DNA from: JACNKJ01 sp964344565
Lineage (GTDB): Bacteria; Krumholzibacteriota; Krumholzibacteriia; JACNKJ01
Assembly: GCA_964344565.1 (NCBI GenBank)
Contig: CAYFNT010000014.1
Span: 1 to 64,000, forward strand
Direction: 5' to 3'
DNA length: 64,000 nt
The translations under genes were made by a program, and so were the position numbers. Within the stretch, counting starts at the first letter, position 1. Each line of letters opens with the position of its first letter. Positions 56,636 to 64,000 of the stretch are shown piece by piece. The notes below the pieces were generated by a model, which was not told the DNA's origin, did no database searches, and saw only the letters and a program-made list of their open reading frames with translations.

Positions 56636-59203
56636 TTAGTGCAGCTTCACCACCCTGGCGGTGCCCATGCCTGTGGGCGTCTCCAGGCGCAGGAAGTACA
56701 CGCCGGCCGAGAGCTCGGGCAGATCCAGACGGCTCTCGTGGCGCCCTTCCGCGCGATCACCCTCCAGCACCTTCGTCACCAGGCGTCCCTTCACGTCGTA
56801 GAGACCGAGGCTCACCGATTCCCTCGCGTTCAGGCTGAAGCTCACCCGCGATCCGCTCTGCAGGGGATTGGGCGCGACGCTGAGGCCGATGAGTCGCGGA
56901 CCGAGGGCGTCGACGATGTCGGTGCCCGTGGGATCGTAGAGCACGCGTTCATGGACGCCGTTGCCGTGGGTCGCCGCGCGGAGCAGCCTGCCGTTGGCGT
57001 AGACCTTCAGGTCGTTGATCATGGTGGTGGGCATGCCGTTCATGAAGGGGTGCCAGCTTCCACCGCCGTCCGGCGAGATGTAGCAGCCCAGATCGGTTCC
57101 CACGTACACGATGTCGGGATAGTCCGGGTCCAGCGTCACCGCCGAGGTGGGCAGGTCGGGCAGGGAGCTGCTGATGTCGGTCCAGCTGTCGCCGCCGTCC
57201 ACGCTCTTGAAAACGTGTCCCGTTCCGAAGCCCATGAACACCGAATAGACGATGTCCGGATCCGTGGGATGCACGGTGAGGTCGGAGGGATAGCGGTCCG
57301 GCAGAATTCCCGTGACGTCGGTGAAGGAATCGCCGCCATTGCGCGTGCGGAAGACGCGGGCCCGGGAGTTGATGGGCGCCACGCCCACGTAGACCACGTC
57401 CGCGTCGCTGGGCGCAGCGGCCATGGAGAGGGCCGGGTTGTTGTTGTCCAGGTCAGCGCCGCCGTTCATGGTGGACCAGCTCGTGCCCTCGTTGGTGCTC
57501 CGGTAGAACTTGTCCCGTCCCGCGTAGAGCGTGGTGGGACTGGAAGGCGCGAGTACATAGGGCGCCACGAAGGCCGTGGGATTGCTCGACCCCGGAGGCG
57601 AGACGCCGCTCCAGCTGCTGCCGCCGTTGCGGGAGCGCTGGATGTTCAGATACTGCCATGATCCGTACATGGTCTCGTCGATGGCCGTGCTGATGGCGCA
57701 CCAGCAGCCGTCTCCGCCGATGACCCGGCGCCAGGCGACGCCGCCGTCGTAGATGGCGGTGAGGTTGTCCTGCATGCCGCCGATGGCGCGGTTCGGCCTC
57801 GAAGTCGAATTGGCGAAGCCGTTGTAGAACTGGGTGGTCACGTAGCCGCCGATGAGGCTCTGGAAATTGCTGCCGCCGTCGGTGGTCTTGAAGACGCCTC
57901 CGTCGGAGGCGAAGAAGACGGTCTCCGGATCCGTAGGATGCCAGACCGCGAAATGATGGTCCGCATGGGCGTAGTTCGGGCCGCCGATGGGGCCCTCGGG
58001 CGGGGGCGTGCCGTAGTAGATCTCGGTCCACTGGGATCGCTGCGAGAGGCTGGTGCCGCCGTTGTTGGACTCCCAGATCTCGATGCCGCCCACGAAGAGA
58101 TCCTGGGGATCGTGGGGGCTGAGCAGGACGTAGTGGGAGTACCATCCCTGGTAGGAGGCGTAGTTTGTGCTGGACAGGCGCGTCCAGCTGTCGCCGCCGT
58201 CCTGGCTGCGGTAGAGGCCGTGGCCCTGATCGTCGTTGGCGATGCTGGCGTAGATCGTGTTGGGATTGCCCGGCGCGATGGCCAGCTGCACCTTGCCGTC
58301 CCACCAGCTGGGCAGGCCGCTCGAGAGGCGCGTCCAGTTCGCGCCGCCGTCCTCGCTGCGGTAGATGCCGAAGCCCTCCGAGGCGAAGTTGCCGCAGGCG
58401 GCGAAGAGACGCTGCGGCATGAGCGGATGCAGGCGGATGTCCGTGCCCATGATCACGTCGAGCACCTGGGTCCAGCTGCCTCCCGCGTCCTCGGTCTCGT
58501 AGACGCCCTCGGTGGTGGCGGCGTAGAGATGACCCGGCGTCGTGGGATCGGCGGCGAGCATCCAGACTCCGCGGTTCTCGGCATAGCTCCAGTCGAGGCT
58601 CTTGGTCCAGCTGGCGCCGCCGTCCTCGGTCTTGAGGATGCCCATGCCGTAGCTTCCCCGGGTCACGCGAATGACCTCGCCGCCGGTGGCCGAGTCGTAG
58701 CTGTAGGCCTCGCCGGTGCCGATGTACATGATGTCCGGATCGAAGGGATCGAAGACGATGCTGCTCACGCCCAGGATGGGAAAGCCGGTGTCCACGTAGT
58801 CCCAGGCCGCGGCGCCGACTCCGCCGGTGTCGCTTCGCCAGAGGCCGCCGCTGGCCGCGCCGGCGTAGATGATGTCGGTGTCGTCGGGATGCAGGGCCAG
58901 GCAGAGGGTTCGGCCACCGATGTTGTGGGGACCGAGAACGGTCCAGGGCTCGGTGGCGTCGTCGTAGGCGCTGCTGCGCTGTCGCATGAGCCGGGTCTGT
59001 TCCCAGGCCTCGGAGAAACCGCCGGTGGGGAGAACGGAGTTGGGATAGGCACGCTGGTCCGACCAGAGCTGCAGGGCCCGCATGGCGCCGCTGAGCTTCG
59101 CCTTGCGAGGCGCGGGTTCCTCGGCGGGCATGGACAGCAGGGCGACGGCGAGCAACACGAGCAGCAGGGCGGGAAAGGCGGCATTCCTCAGATGGCTTTT
59201 CAT
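56636..59203 (-). CDS. Secreted BNR/sortilin-type propeller protein with FlgD-like domain
   Basis: 855 aa. ATG 59203 with AAAGGA about 9 bases upstream. Signal peptide about 1-27, then a Pro-rich linker. The body holds many BNR/Asp-box repeats S-x-D-G-G-x-S-W (TEDGGASWTKS, SEDGGANWTRL, SQDGGDSWTRL, TRNGGDSFTDV, SVDGGDSWTDI, SPDGGGSWHPF), as in VPS10/sortilin-like and glycosidase propellers, probably two propellers. The C-terminus (LSVAPNPLQSGSRV, LYDVKGRLVTKVL, LSAGVYFLRL) is FlgD-like, ending VVKLH. Sialidase-type catalytic residues were not identified, so binding rather than hydrolysis is more likely. Same strand as 54251-56491, 144 bp apart. Confidence 0.85.
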   Translation of the reverse strand: MKSHLRNAAFPALLLVLLAVALLSMPAEEPAPRKAKLSGAMRALQLWSDQRAYPNSVLPTGGFSEAWEQTRLMRQRSSAYDDATEPWTVLGPHNIGGRTLCLALHPDDTDIIYAGAASGGLWRSDTGGVGAAAWDYVDTGFPILGVSSIVFDPFDPDIMYIGTGEAYSYDSATGGEVIRVTRGSYGMGILKTEDGGASWTKSLDWSYAENRGVWMLAADPTTPGHLYAATTEGVYETEDAGGSWTQVLDVIMGTDIRLHPLMPQRLFAACGNFASEGFGIYRSEDGGANWTRLSSGLPSWWDGKVQLAIAPGNPNTIYASIANDDQGHGLYRSQDGGDSWTRLSSTNYASYQGWYSHYVLLSPHDPQDLFVGGIEIWESNNGGTSLSQRSQWTEIYYGTPPPEGPIGGPNYAHADHHFAVWHPTDPETVFFASDGGVFKTTDGGSNFQSLIGGYVTTQFYNGFANSTSRPNRAIGGMQDNLTAIYDGGVAWRRVIGGDGCWCAISTAIDETMYGSWQYLNIQRSRNGGSSWSGVSPPGSSNPTAFVAPYVLAPSSPTTLYAGRDKFYRSTNEGTSWSTMNGGADLDNNNPALSMAAAPSDADVVYVGVAPINSRARVFRTRNGGDSFTDVTGILPDRYPSDLTVHPTDPDIVYSVFMGFGTGHVFKSVDGGDSWTDISSSLPDLPTSAVTLDPDYPDIVYVGTDLGCYISPDGGGSWHPFMNGMPTTMINDLKVYANGRLLRAATHGNGVHERVLYDPTGTDIVDALGPRLIGLSVAPNPLQSGSRVSFSLNARESVSLGLYDVKGRLVTKVLEGDRAEGRHESRLDLPELSAGVYFLRLETPTGMGTARVVKLH

Positions 59204-59325
59204 GTGGGCGTCCTTTGAAGGCGGGGCGTGAGCCGGATTCATCCCCTCAATTCTAGCACATCCGGAGTTTTCGGAAGAAGCTCGAGCTGACTTGTGGCAT
59301 AGTGCCCGCGCAGCGAGGAGGCTCC

Positions 59326-60267
59326 ATGAAACGCCCCCGTCTCGAAGACATCCGCGCCGCCGCGGAGCGCATCGCGCCCTATGCTCATCGCACGCCGGTT
59401 CTCGCTTGCGGAACCCTCGACCGCATGAGCGGCGCCGAGCTTCATTTCAAGTGCGAGAATTTTCAGAAGGTGGGGGCCTTCAAGTTCAGGGGAGCCTGCA
59501 ACGCGGTGTTCTCCCTGAGCGATGAGGAGGCCTTCCGCGGCGTGGCCACCCATTCATCGGGCAACCACGCCCAGGCCCTGGCCCTGGCCGCCCGGATGCG
59601 CGGAGTGCCGGCCTACATCGTCATGCCCCGGACGGCGCCGGCCGTGAAGCGCGAAGCGGTAGAGGATTACGGCGGCGAGATCATCCCCTGCGAACCCACC
59701 CTGCAGGCTCGTGAGGCGGGTCTCGCGGAGGTGGTGGAGGGCACCGGCGCACACTTCGTGCATCCCTATGACGACTATCGCATCATCTCGGGACAGGGAA
59801 CCGCGGCCCTCGAGCTCATCGAAGAGGCCGGCGCCCTCGACATCCTGATCACCCCGGTGGGCGGGGGCGGGCTGCTGAGCGGCACCCTCCTGGCCGCCTC
59901 CGAGCTTCTGCCCGAAGCCCGGGTCTACGCCGGCGAGCCCCTGGGGGCGGACGACGCCTATCGCTCCCTGGAGGCCGGCCGCATCATCCCCTCGGTGGAC
60001 CCCGACACCGTCGCCGACGGCCTACTGACTTCCTTGGGGGAGCGGAACTTCCCCATCATCCGGGAGCTCGTCGAAGGCATCCTCAGGGTGGACGATGCCG
60101 CGATAATCAGGGCCCAGAGCCTGATTTGGGAGCGCATGAAGATCGTGGTGGAGCCGTCGGGCGCGGTGCCCCTGGCCGCCGTCCTGGAGCACCCCGACAT
60201 CTTCCGCGGAGGCCGCGTGGGGCTCATCCTATCGGGTGGAAACGCGGCCTTTCCCGGGCATACCTGA
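59326..60267 (+). CDS. PLP-dependent threonine dehydratase/serine racemase-family enzyme
   Basis: 313 aa, fold-type II PLP enzyme. The Schiff-base Lys is in FQKVGAFKFRGA (Lys about 51-53); SSGNHAQALALAA binds the substrate carboxylate, and VGGGGLLSG (about 186) is the phosphate-binding glycine loop. Length without a C-terminal ACT or regulatory domain fits the serine racemase / catabolic threonine dehydratase / L-threo-3-hydroxyaspartate dehydratase group rather than biosynthetic IlvA. GAGGAGG 6-12 bases before ATG 59326 is preferred over the upstream start. It would deaminate Thr or Ser to 2-oxo acids. Single gene. Confidence 0.88.
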   Translation: MKRPRLEDIRAAAERIAPYAHRTPVLACGTLDRMSGAELHFKCENFQKVGAFKFRGACNAVFSLSDEEAFRGVATHSSGNHAQALALAARMRGVPAYIVMPRTAPAVKREAVEDYGGEIIPCEPTLQAREAGLAEVVEGTGAHFVHPYDDYRIISGQGTAALELIEEAGALDILITPVGGGGLLSGTLLAASELLPEARVYAGEPLGADDAYRSLEAGRIIPSVDPDTVADGLLTSLGERNFPIIRELVEGILRVDDAAIIRAQSLIWERMKIVVEPSGAVPLAAVLEHPDIFRGGRVGLILSGGNAAFPGHT

Positions 60268-60283
60268 TTTCAGGATTTCTTTG

Positions 60284-60311
60284 TTGCATTTCTTGTGACT
60301 TTTTTTACAAT
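60284..60311 (+). promoter_or_regulatory. Promoter of the multihaem cytochrome gene
   Basis: TTGCAT (60284-60289), a 16-bp spacer, TACAAT (60306-60311). A perfect palindrome starts 3 bp downstream. Confidence 0.65.
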
Positions 60312-60313
60312 GT

Positions 60314-60331
60314 AGTAAACGTATGTTTACT
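60314..60331. promoter_or_regulatory. Palindromic operator candidate at the cytochrome promoter
   Basis: AGTAAAC-GTAT-GTTTACT, 7-bp perfect arms around 4 bp. It covers the expected transcription start just after the -10, the usual place for a repressor. Confidence 0.6.
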
Positions 60332-60385
60332 GCCGCGGGGGCCGGATGGTGCCCGCGTCTCGCCCACGTCACAAGGAAGGAAATC

Positions 60386-62308
60386 ATGCGCCGGAGTGGA
60401 TGCCCTTGGGCGATCTGGATCGCCCTCCTGCTGCTGGTCGCCGCGCCCGCGGCCTGGGCCCAGGATTGGACCACCGAAGATTGCATCGACTGCCACGCCG
60501 AACCCGATGAGGACATGCCCGTGGTCGGCCTGGAGCACCTCGCCCAGAGCGTGCATGTGGATCTGGACTGCATGGACTGCCACTTGGACATCGAGGACCT
60601 GCCCCACGAGGAGCAGTTGCCGCCGGTGAACTGCGGCGAGTGTCACGACGACGTCAGCGAGCAGTACCTGCGTCACGGATTCGGCCGCGTGGGAGTCGAT
60701 CCCGACATCCCCAGTTGCGTGGACTGTCACGATACCCACGACATCCGTCTGGTGGCCGACAAGGCTTCGAAGGTCAATCCGCTGAACCTGCCGGAGACCT
60801 GCGGCAGCTGCCACGAGGACGACACCTTCACCACGGATCACCAGATCCGTTTCAAGCATCCGGTGAGGGTCTACACGAACAGTGTCCACGGAAAGGCGGC
60901 CCTGGGCGGCATCTATTCGGCGGCCACCTGCAACGACTGCCACTCCACCGACGGCAGTTCCCACAAGATCCTTCCTCCCGGCGACGTCAACTCGCCCATC
61001 AATCACTTCAACATCTCGGCCACCTGCGGCAAGTGCCACAAGTACATCGAGCAGGACTACCGGGAGGGCATCCACGGCATCCTCACCGAGCGCGGCCAGG
61101 TGGAGTCGCCCATCTGCACCACATGCCACGGCGAGCACAACATCCTGCTCACCGACGATCCGCGTTCGCCGGTAAGCGCCAGCCGTCTGGCGGAGGCGAC
61201 CTGTTCGCCCTGTCACGAGTCGGCCTACCTCAACGAGAAGTACGAACTGCCCACCGGGCGACTGCTGTCGTTCCGGGATTCGTATCACGGGCTCAAGAGC
61301 AAGGCGGGCGACCAGACCGTGGCCAACTGCGCCTCCTGCCACGGCGCCCATCGAATCCTGTCGTCCCAGGACGAGACCTCGACGATTCATCCGGCGAATC
61401 TGCAGCGCACCTGCGGCGACTGCCATCCGGAAATCTCCTCGGAGATCGCGCAGACGCCCATCCACGAGGATACGACCGGTCTTCACACGGGCGTGGCCGG
61501 CATCGTGCGGGTCGTATACCTCTGGCTGATCTTCATCATCATCGGCGGCATGGCCCTGCACTGGCTCATCGATCTTCGCAAGCAGGTCAAGGCCGTGATG
61601 AAGAAGAAGGACGTGCGCCGCATGGAGGGCGACGAGGTCGTCCAGCACTTCATCCTGGCCCTGTCCTTCACGGTTCTAGTGGTCAGCGGATTCTCCCTGC
61701 GATTCTACGACGTGTGGTGGTCCGAGATGCTCTTCGGCTGGGAGGGCGGATACGCATTCCGCGGGGATCTCCATCGCATCGCCGGCGTGATCATGCTCAT
61801 GGCCTCGGTCTGGCACGTGATCTTCCTGAGCACGGAGCGCGGCAAGCAGTTCCTCAAGGACATGTGGCCCAGGATGGAAGACGCCAAGCAGGCCTTCCAG
61901 ATGATGGGATACAACATGGGTCTCACAAAGACCCATCCCCAATTCGGCCGCTTCTCCTATGTGGAGAAGGCCGAGTACTGGGCCCTGGTCTGGGGAACGG
62001 TGGTCATGGGAGTGACCGGCTTCATGCTCTGGTTCGACAATCTCTTCGTCAGCTGGCTTCCCAAGGGCTTCCTGGACGTGGCCCTCGTCATCCACTACTA
62101 CGAAGCCTGGCTGGCATTCCTGGCCATCCTCATCTGGCACATGTACTCGACGGTGTTCAGCCCGACGGTCTACCCGATGAATCCTTCCTGGCTCACGGGA
62201 TACATGCCCAAGGAGCAGTTCGAGGCCGAGCATCCCCTGGCCATGCCCAAGGGCTCCGGCGGCGGCGAGGTCGGGGAGGCCGAGGTGGACGACGAGGCCG
62301 AGAAGTAA
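60386..62308 (+). CDS. 11-haem cytochrome c fused to membrane cytochrome b
   Basis: 640 aa. ATG 60386 with AAGGAAGG about 6 bases upstream; signal peptide about 1-25. The periplasmic part has eleven CxxCH haem-c sites, at about residues 33, 62, 83, 111, 139, 182, 214, 244, 273, 315 and 343. Spacing pairs them in a NrfB/Doubled-CXXCH-like way. From about 370 come four to five membrane helices with His on both sides (FILALSFTVLVVSGF, HRIAGVIMLMASVWHV, HYYEAWLAFLAILIWHMY), a di-haem cytochrome b561/formate-dehydrogenase-gamma-type fold. Likely moves electrons between the quinone pool and periplasmic or outer-membrane acceptors. Acidic C-terminus. Terminator follows. Confidence 0.9.
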   Translation: MRRSGCPWAIWIALLLLVAAPAAWAQDWTTEDCIDCHAEPDEDMPVVGLEHLAQSVHVDLDCMDCHLDIEDLPHEEQLPPVNCGECHDDVSEQYLRHGFGRVGVDPDIPSCVDCHDTHDIRLVADKASKVNPLNLPETCGSCHEDDTFTTDHQIRFKHPVRVYTNSVHGKAALGGIYSAATCNDCHSTDGSSHKILPPGDVNSPINHFNISATCGKCHKYIEQDYREGIHGILTERGQVESPICTTCHGEHNILLTDDPRSPVSASRLAEATCSPCHESAYLNEKYELPTGRLLSFRDSYHGLKSKAGDQTVANCASCHGAHRILSSQDETSTIHPANLQRTCGDCHPEISSEIAQTPIHEDTTGLHTGVAGIVRVVYLWLIFIIIGGMALHWLIDLRKQVKAVMKKKDVRRMEGDEVVQHFILALSFTVLVVSGFSLRFYDVWWSEMLFGWEGGYAFRGDLHRIAGVIMLMASVWHVIFLSTERGKQFLKDMWPRMEDAKQAFQMMGYNMGLTKTHPQFGRFSYVEKAEYWALVWGTVVMGVTGFMLWFDNLFVSWLPKGFLDVALVIHYYEAWLAFLAILIWHMYSTVFSPTVYPMNPSWLTGYMPKEQFEAEHPLAMPKGSGGGEVGEAEVDDEAEK

Positions 62309-62330
62309 GCTTCGCGGATTGCCGAGAGAA

Positions 62331-62356
62331 GCCCCCGCCCAATGGCGGGGGCTTTT
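62331..62356 (+). terminator. Terminator of the cytochrome gene
   Basis: GCCCCCGCC (62331-62339) pairs with GGCGGGGGC (62344-62352), then TTTT. It lies just before the stop of the convergent DUF302 gene. Confidence 0.92.
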
Positions 62357-62358
62357 CC

Positions 62359-62838
62359 TTAGTCGGAGAGCACCGACGAGAAGATGATTTCGTTCTCGGC
62401 CGCGGCTTCGGCCATGACCTCCGTGACCAGTCCTCCGAAGAACTTGCTCACGAGTCCGCTGTTCATTCGAGCCACCGTCACGGTGCCGTCGCTTTTCTGA
62501 TAGACGGCCGCGCGGCAGGGCATCATGGGCGTCACGATTCGGGCATCGTCGTCGGCCAGGATCCTCGCCGCATGATGGGGCTGGCAGAGCTCGATGATGG
62601 CCACCGGCGCGACTTCGTAGCCGTCTCCCGCCACCGACTTGTCGAGGCGGTAGGTCTTGGGAACCTTCCAGCCGCTGTCCTTGGCGGCCTGCTCGATGGC
62701 GGCGACGGTGGCGTCGAAGTCCATCCGACTTTCGTTCTGCAGAATCATCAGCGACGGCGCGGCGAGCCCGATCATCACGCCGTTCACGACGAGTCCCAGC
62801 ACGAATCCGATGACGATTCCTATCACGATCTTCTTCAT
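62359..62838 (-). CDS. Membrane-anchored DUF302 protein
   Basis: 159 aa. One N-terminal helix (about 3-30) with a glycine-rich face, then a DUF302 domain: DFDATVAAIEQAAKDSGWKV, VAIIELCQPHHAARIL and MMPCRAAVYQKSDGTVTVARM. The Cys, His-His and second Cys of these blocks are typical of the family and may bind metal or haem; the role is unknown. ATG 62838 is chosen over GTG 62841 because GAAGGG is better spaced. Convergent with the cytochrome gene, which it may assist in maturation or sulfur/redox chemistry (inference). Confidence 0.85.
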   Translation of the reverse strand: MKKIVIGIVIGFVLGLVVNGVMIGLAAPSLMILQNESRMDFDATVAAIEQAAKDSGWKVPKTYRLDKSVAGDGYEVAPVAIIELCQPHHAARILADDDARIVTPMMPCRAAVYQKSDGTVTVARMNSGLVSKFFGGLVTEVMAEAAAENEIIFSSVLSD

Positions 62839-62932
62839 CACGATTTCCCTTCGATGGCTTGCGATGGACCGGCGGACTGGTTCCGCCCGCCACAGGATAG
62901 GTCATCGACGGAAATCGTCCAGGGGAAAACCG

Positions 62933-62948
62933 TGCTAACCGGTTAGCA
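62933..62948. promoter_or_regulatory. 16-bp perfect palindrome upstream of the DUF302 gene
   Basis: TGCTAACCGGTTAGCA is a perfect palindrome 95 bp upstream of ATG 62838. A fair promoter (TGGACG-16-TATCCT, minus strand) lies between it and the gene, so the site may bind an activator or repressor dimer. Confidence 0.5.
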
Positions 62949-62961
62949 ATGTTGACGTTAC

Positions 62962-62987
62962 AAAAAAGCCGGGGGCAGGGCCCCGGC
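62962..62987 (-). terminator. Terminator of the PNGase F-like gene
   Basis: GCCGGGG (62968-62974) pairs with CCCCGGC (62981-62987). On the minus strand six T follow. Confidence 0.92.
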
Positions 62988-63012
62988 TTCGGCAAGACCT
63001 TCTCGGATCGCC

Positions 63013-64000
63013 CTACTGCAGCATGATCATCTTCCGAGCCTGGCGCTCCTCGCCGTTCTGGACTTCGTAGAAGTAGACGCCCGAGGGCATGACCTCGCCC
63101 CGTTCGTTCCGGCCGTCCCAGAGGAAGTGGTAGCTGCCGCTCTCGCCGTGACTGCGTTCCACCTCGCGCAGGACCCTTCCGCCCGCGCTGATGATGCGCA
63201 GTTCCACGTCGCCGGGCTCGGAGATCTCGTAGTAGAAAGTCGTCGTGGGATTGAAGGGGTTGGGGTAGTTCTGCCCCAGCTCCAGCTTGGGTACCGGCGC
63301 TCCCTCCGGCGCGGCCGTCGGATCGTAGCGATAGAGGATGAGCTGGCCCATCACCTTCCAGTTGGGCTGCGTGTGGCCGTTGTAGTTGTAGTTGCAGTCG
63401 GCGCAGGTCTCGCCGCTGACGCAGTCGGGATTGTTGGGCGAGCAATGGTTGAAATAGGGCTCGATGTTGTAGTCGATGGTCAGGTTCTCGCCGGGCACGA
63501 GCAGTGTGGTGACGTCGTTGTCCCAGGGCACCACCTTGTCTCCCGGGCACCAGCCCGCCCTCGGATACTGCCAGGTTCCGCCCTGTGGACTGCACTCGGT
63601 GTTGGCGCAGCCCTGGAAGAGGATGTGGGTGAAGGTCTCGGACCCGGCGACCACGGAATGGTCCTTGCCGCAGAACTCCGCGCAGTTGTCCGTGTTGCCC
63701 TGTCCGTGTCCGGTGGTGGTCATGCGCACCTTGCCCGCCACGGCCTCGGCGGGGATGAGCACGTCCACGGGCGGCAGGTGGGCCTCGTGGGCCGTCTCGC
63801 CGTCGCCGTAGACGATGTGATCGTGCATCCAGAGGTTCACGACCTCGAAGGGCTGCAGCTCGTCGTAGCCGGTCACGAAGGCGAAGTCGCAGGTGATGAG
63901 CCAGCCGTCCTCGTTGCCCATCCAGGATTCGATGTAGAGCTTCAGGGTGACCATGTCCTTGAGCAGGAACTTGTAGTCGGTGACGTCGAAGACCCACTGG
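63013..64000 (-). CDS. PNGase F-like secreted protein with FlgD-like C-terminal domain (5' end outside window)
   Basis: The reading frame is open to the right edge, so at least 328 residues are visible and the N-terminus is missing. The visible part begins FDVTDYKFLLKDMVTLKLY and includes TGHGQG and GGTWQYPRAGWCPG, which match the C-terminal half of peptide-N-glycosidase F (jelly-roll pair that removes N-glycans). Cys-rich stretches suggest disulfides. The end (NYPNPFNPTTTFYYE, IISAGGRVLREV, WDGRNERGEVMPSGVYFYE) is FlgD-like, ending MIMLQ. An internal ATG at 63954 is not the start. The catalytic Asp region lies off the window and could not be examined. Confidence 0.85.
   Translation of the reverse strand, partial: QWVFDVTDYKFLLKDMVTLKLYIESWMGNEDGWLITCDFAFVTGYDELQPFEVVNLWMHDHIVYGDGETAHEAHLPPVDVLIPAEAVAGKVRMTTTGHGQGNTDNCAEFCGKDHSVVAGSETFTHILFQGCANTECSPQGGTWQYPRAGWCPGDKVVPWDNDVTTLLVPGENLTIDYNIEPYFNHCSPNNPDCVSGETCADCNYNYNGHTQPNWKVMGQLILYRYDPTAAPEGAPVPKLELGQNYPNPFNPTTTFYYEISEPGDVELRIISAGGRVLREVERSHGESGSYHFLWDGRNERGEVMPSGVYFYEVQNGEERQARKMIMLQ

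Overview
The window is 64 kb of GC-rich bacterial chromosome. It looks like an uncultured, diderm, FCB-group-type bacterium of the Eisenbacteria/Krumholzibacteriota/Latescibacterota kind. That placement is inference from the style of the genes: many exported proteins with a C-terminal FlgD-like Ig domain carrying PNPF-type motifs, a TIGR02999-like ECF sigma factor near a TPR-bearing Ser/Thr kinase, several outer-membrane barrels and lipoproteins, and a DUF6588-type protein. No 16S rRNA or ribosomal marker is present, so the taxon is not proven. I found no rRNA, tRNA, CRISPR array, IS element or prophage.

Layout. 1-140 is the 3' end of an HNH nuclease gene. 184-2691 is an exported phospholipase-D-like protein. 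2688-11683 is a sucrose/osmoadaptation locus in two divergent operons: sucrose-phosphate phosphatase plus two cation:proton antiporters leftward, and fructokinase, sucrose-phosphate synthase and sucrose synthase rightward. 11946-15961 holds acetyl-CoA synthetase, a voltage-gated K+ channel and a lytic transglycosylase. 16073-22579 has a Ser/Thr kinase and an ECF sigma factor flanking two exported repeat proteins. 22823-29325 is a stretch of exported proteins, including an aspartic-protease-like protein, an LVIVD propeller, a secreted hydrolase, a STAS protein and a 5'-truncated beta-helix remnant.

29413-32744 is a tightly packed four-gene inner-membrane operon of unknown function, the best candidate here for an undescribed system. 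32936-33613 is an exported rhodanese. 33876-38780 is an operon of a BamA/TamA-like protein, a DUF4390 protein and an NtrY/NtrC-type two-component system, bracketed by two copies of a 17-bp TGTGA-N7-TCACA element. 38965-51482 is an envelope region: a large acidic lipoprotein, barrels, a P-domain-like protein, a possible clan-CD (gingipain-like) secreted protein with its partner, a DASS transporter and a DUF6588-type protein. 51635-64000 holds a rubrerythrin-like protein, a GH97 glycosidase, two large secreted propeller/repeat proteins, a threonine-dehydratase-like enzyme, an 11-haem cytochrome c/b fusion with a palindromic operator at its promoter, a DUF302 protein and the 3' end of a PNGase F-like secreted gene.

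How it fits together. Eight exported proteins end in the FlgD-like domain and a short basic or polar tail, consistent with a dedicated export/anchoring route (type IX-like by analogy; no secretion machinery is in the window). Three other exported products end in a different short tail, W-[SG]-x-[IV]-K-x3 ending in Y or F, which may be a second sorting class. Strong hairpin terminators separate most units, and TACAAT recurs as a -10 element. Start codons were chosen from Shine-Dalgarno spacing and signal-peptide position and often lie downstream of the longest open frame.
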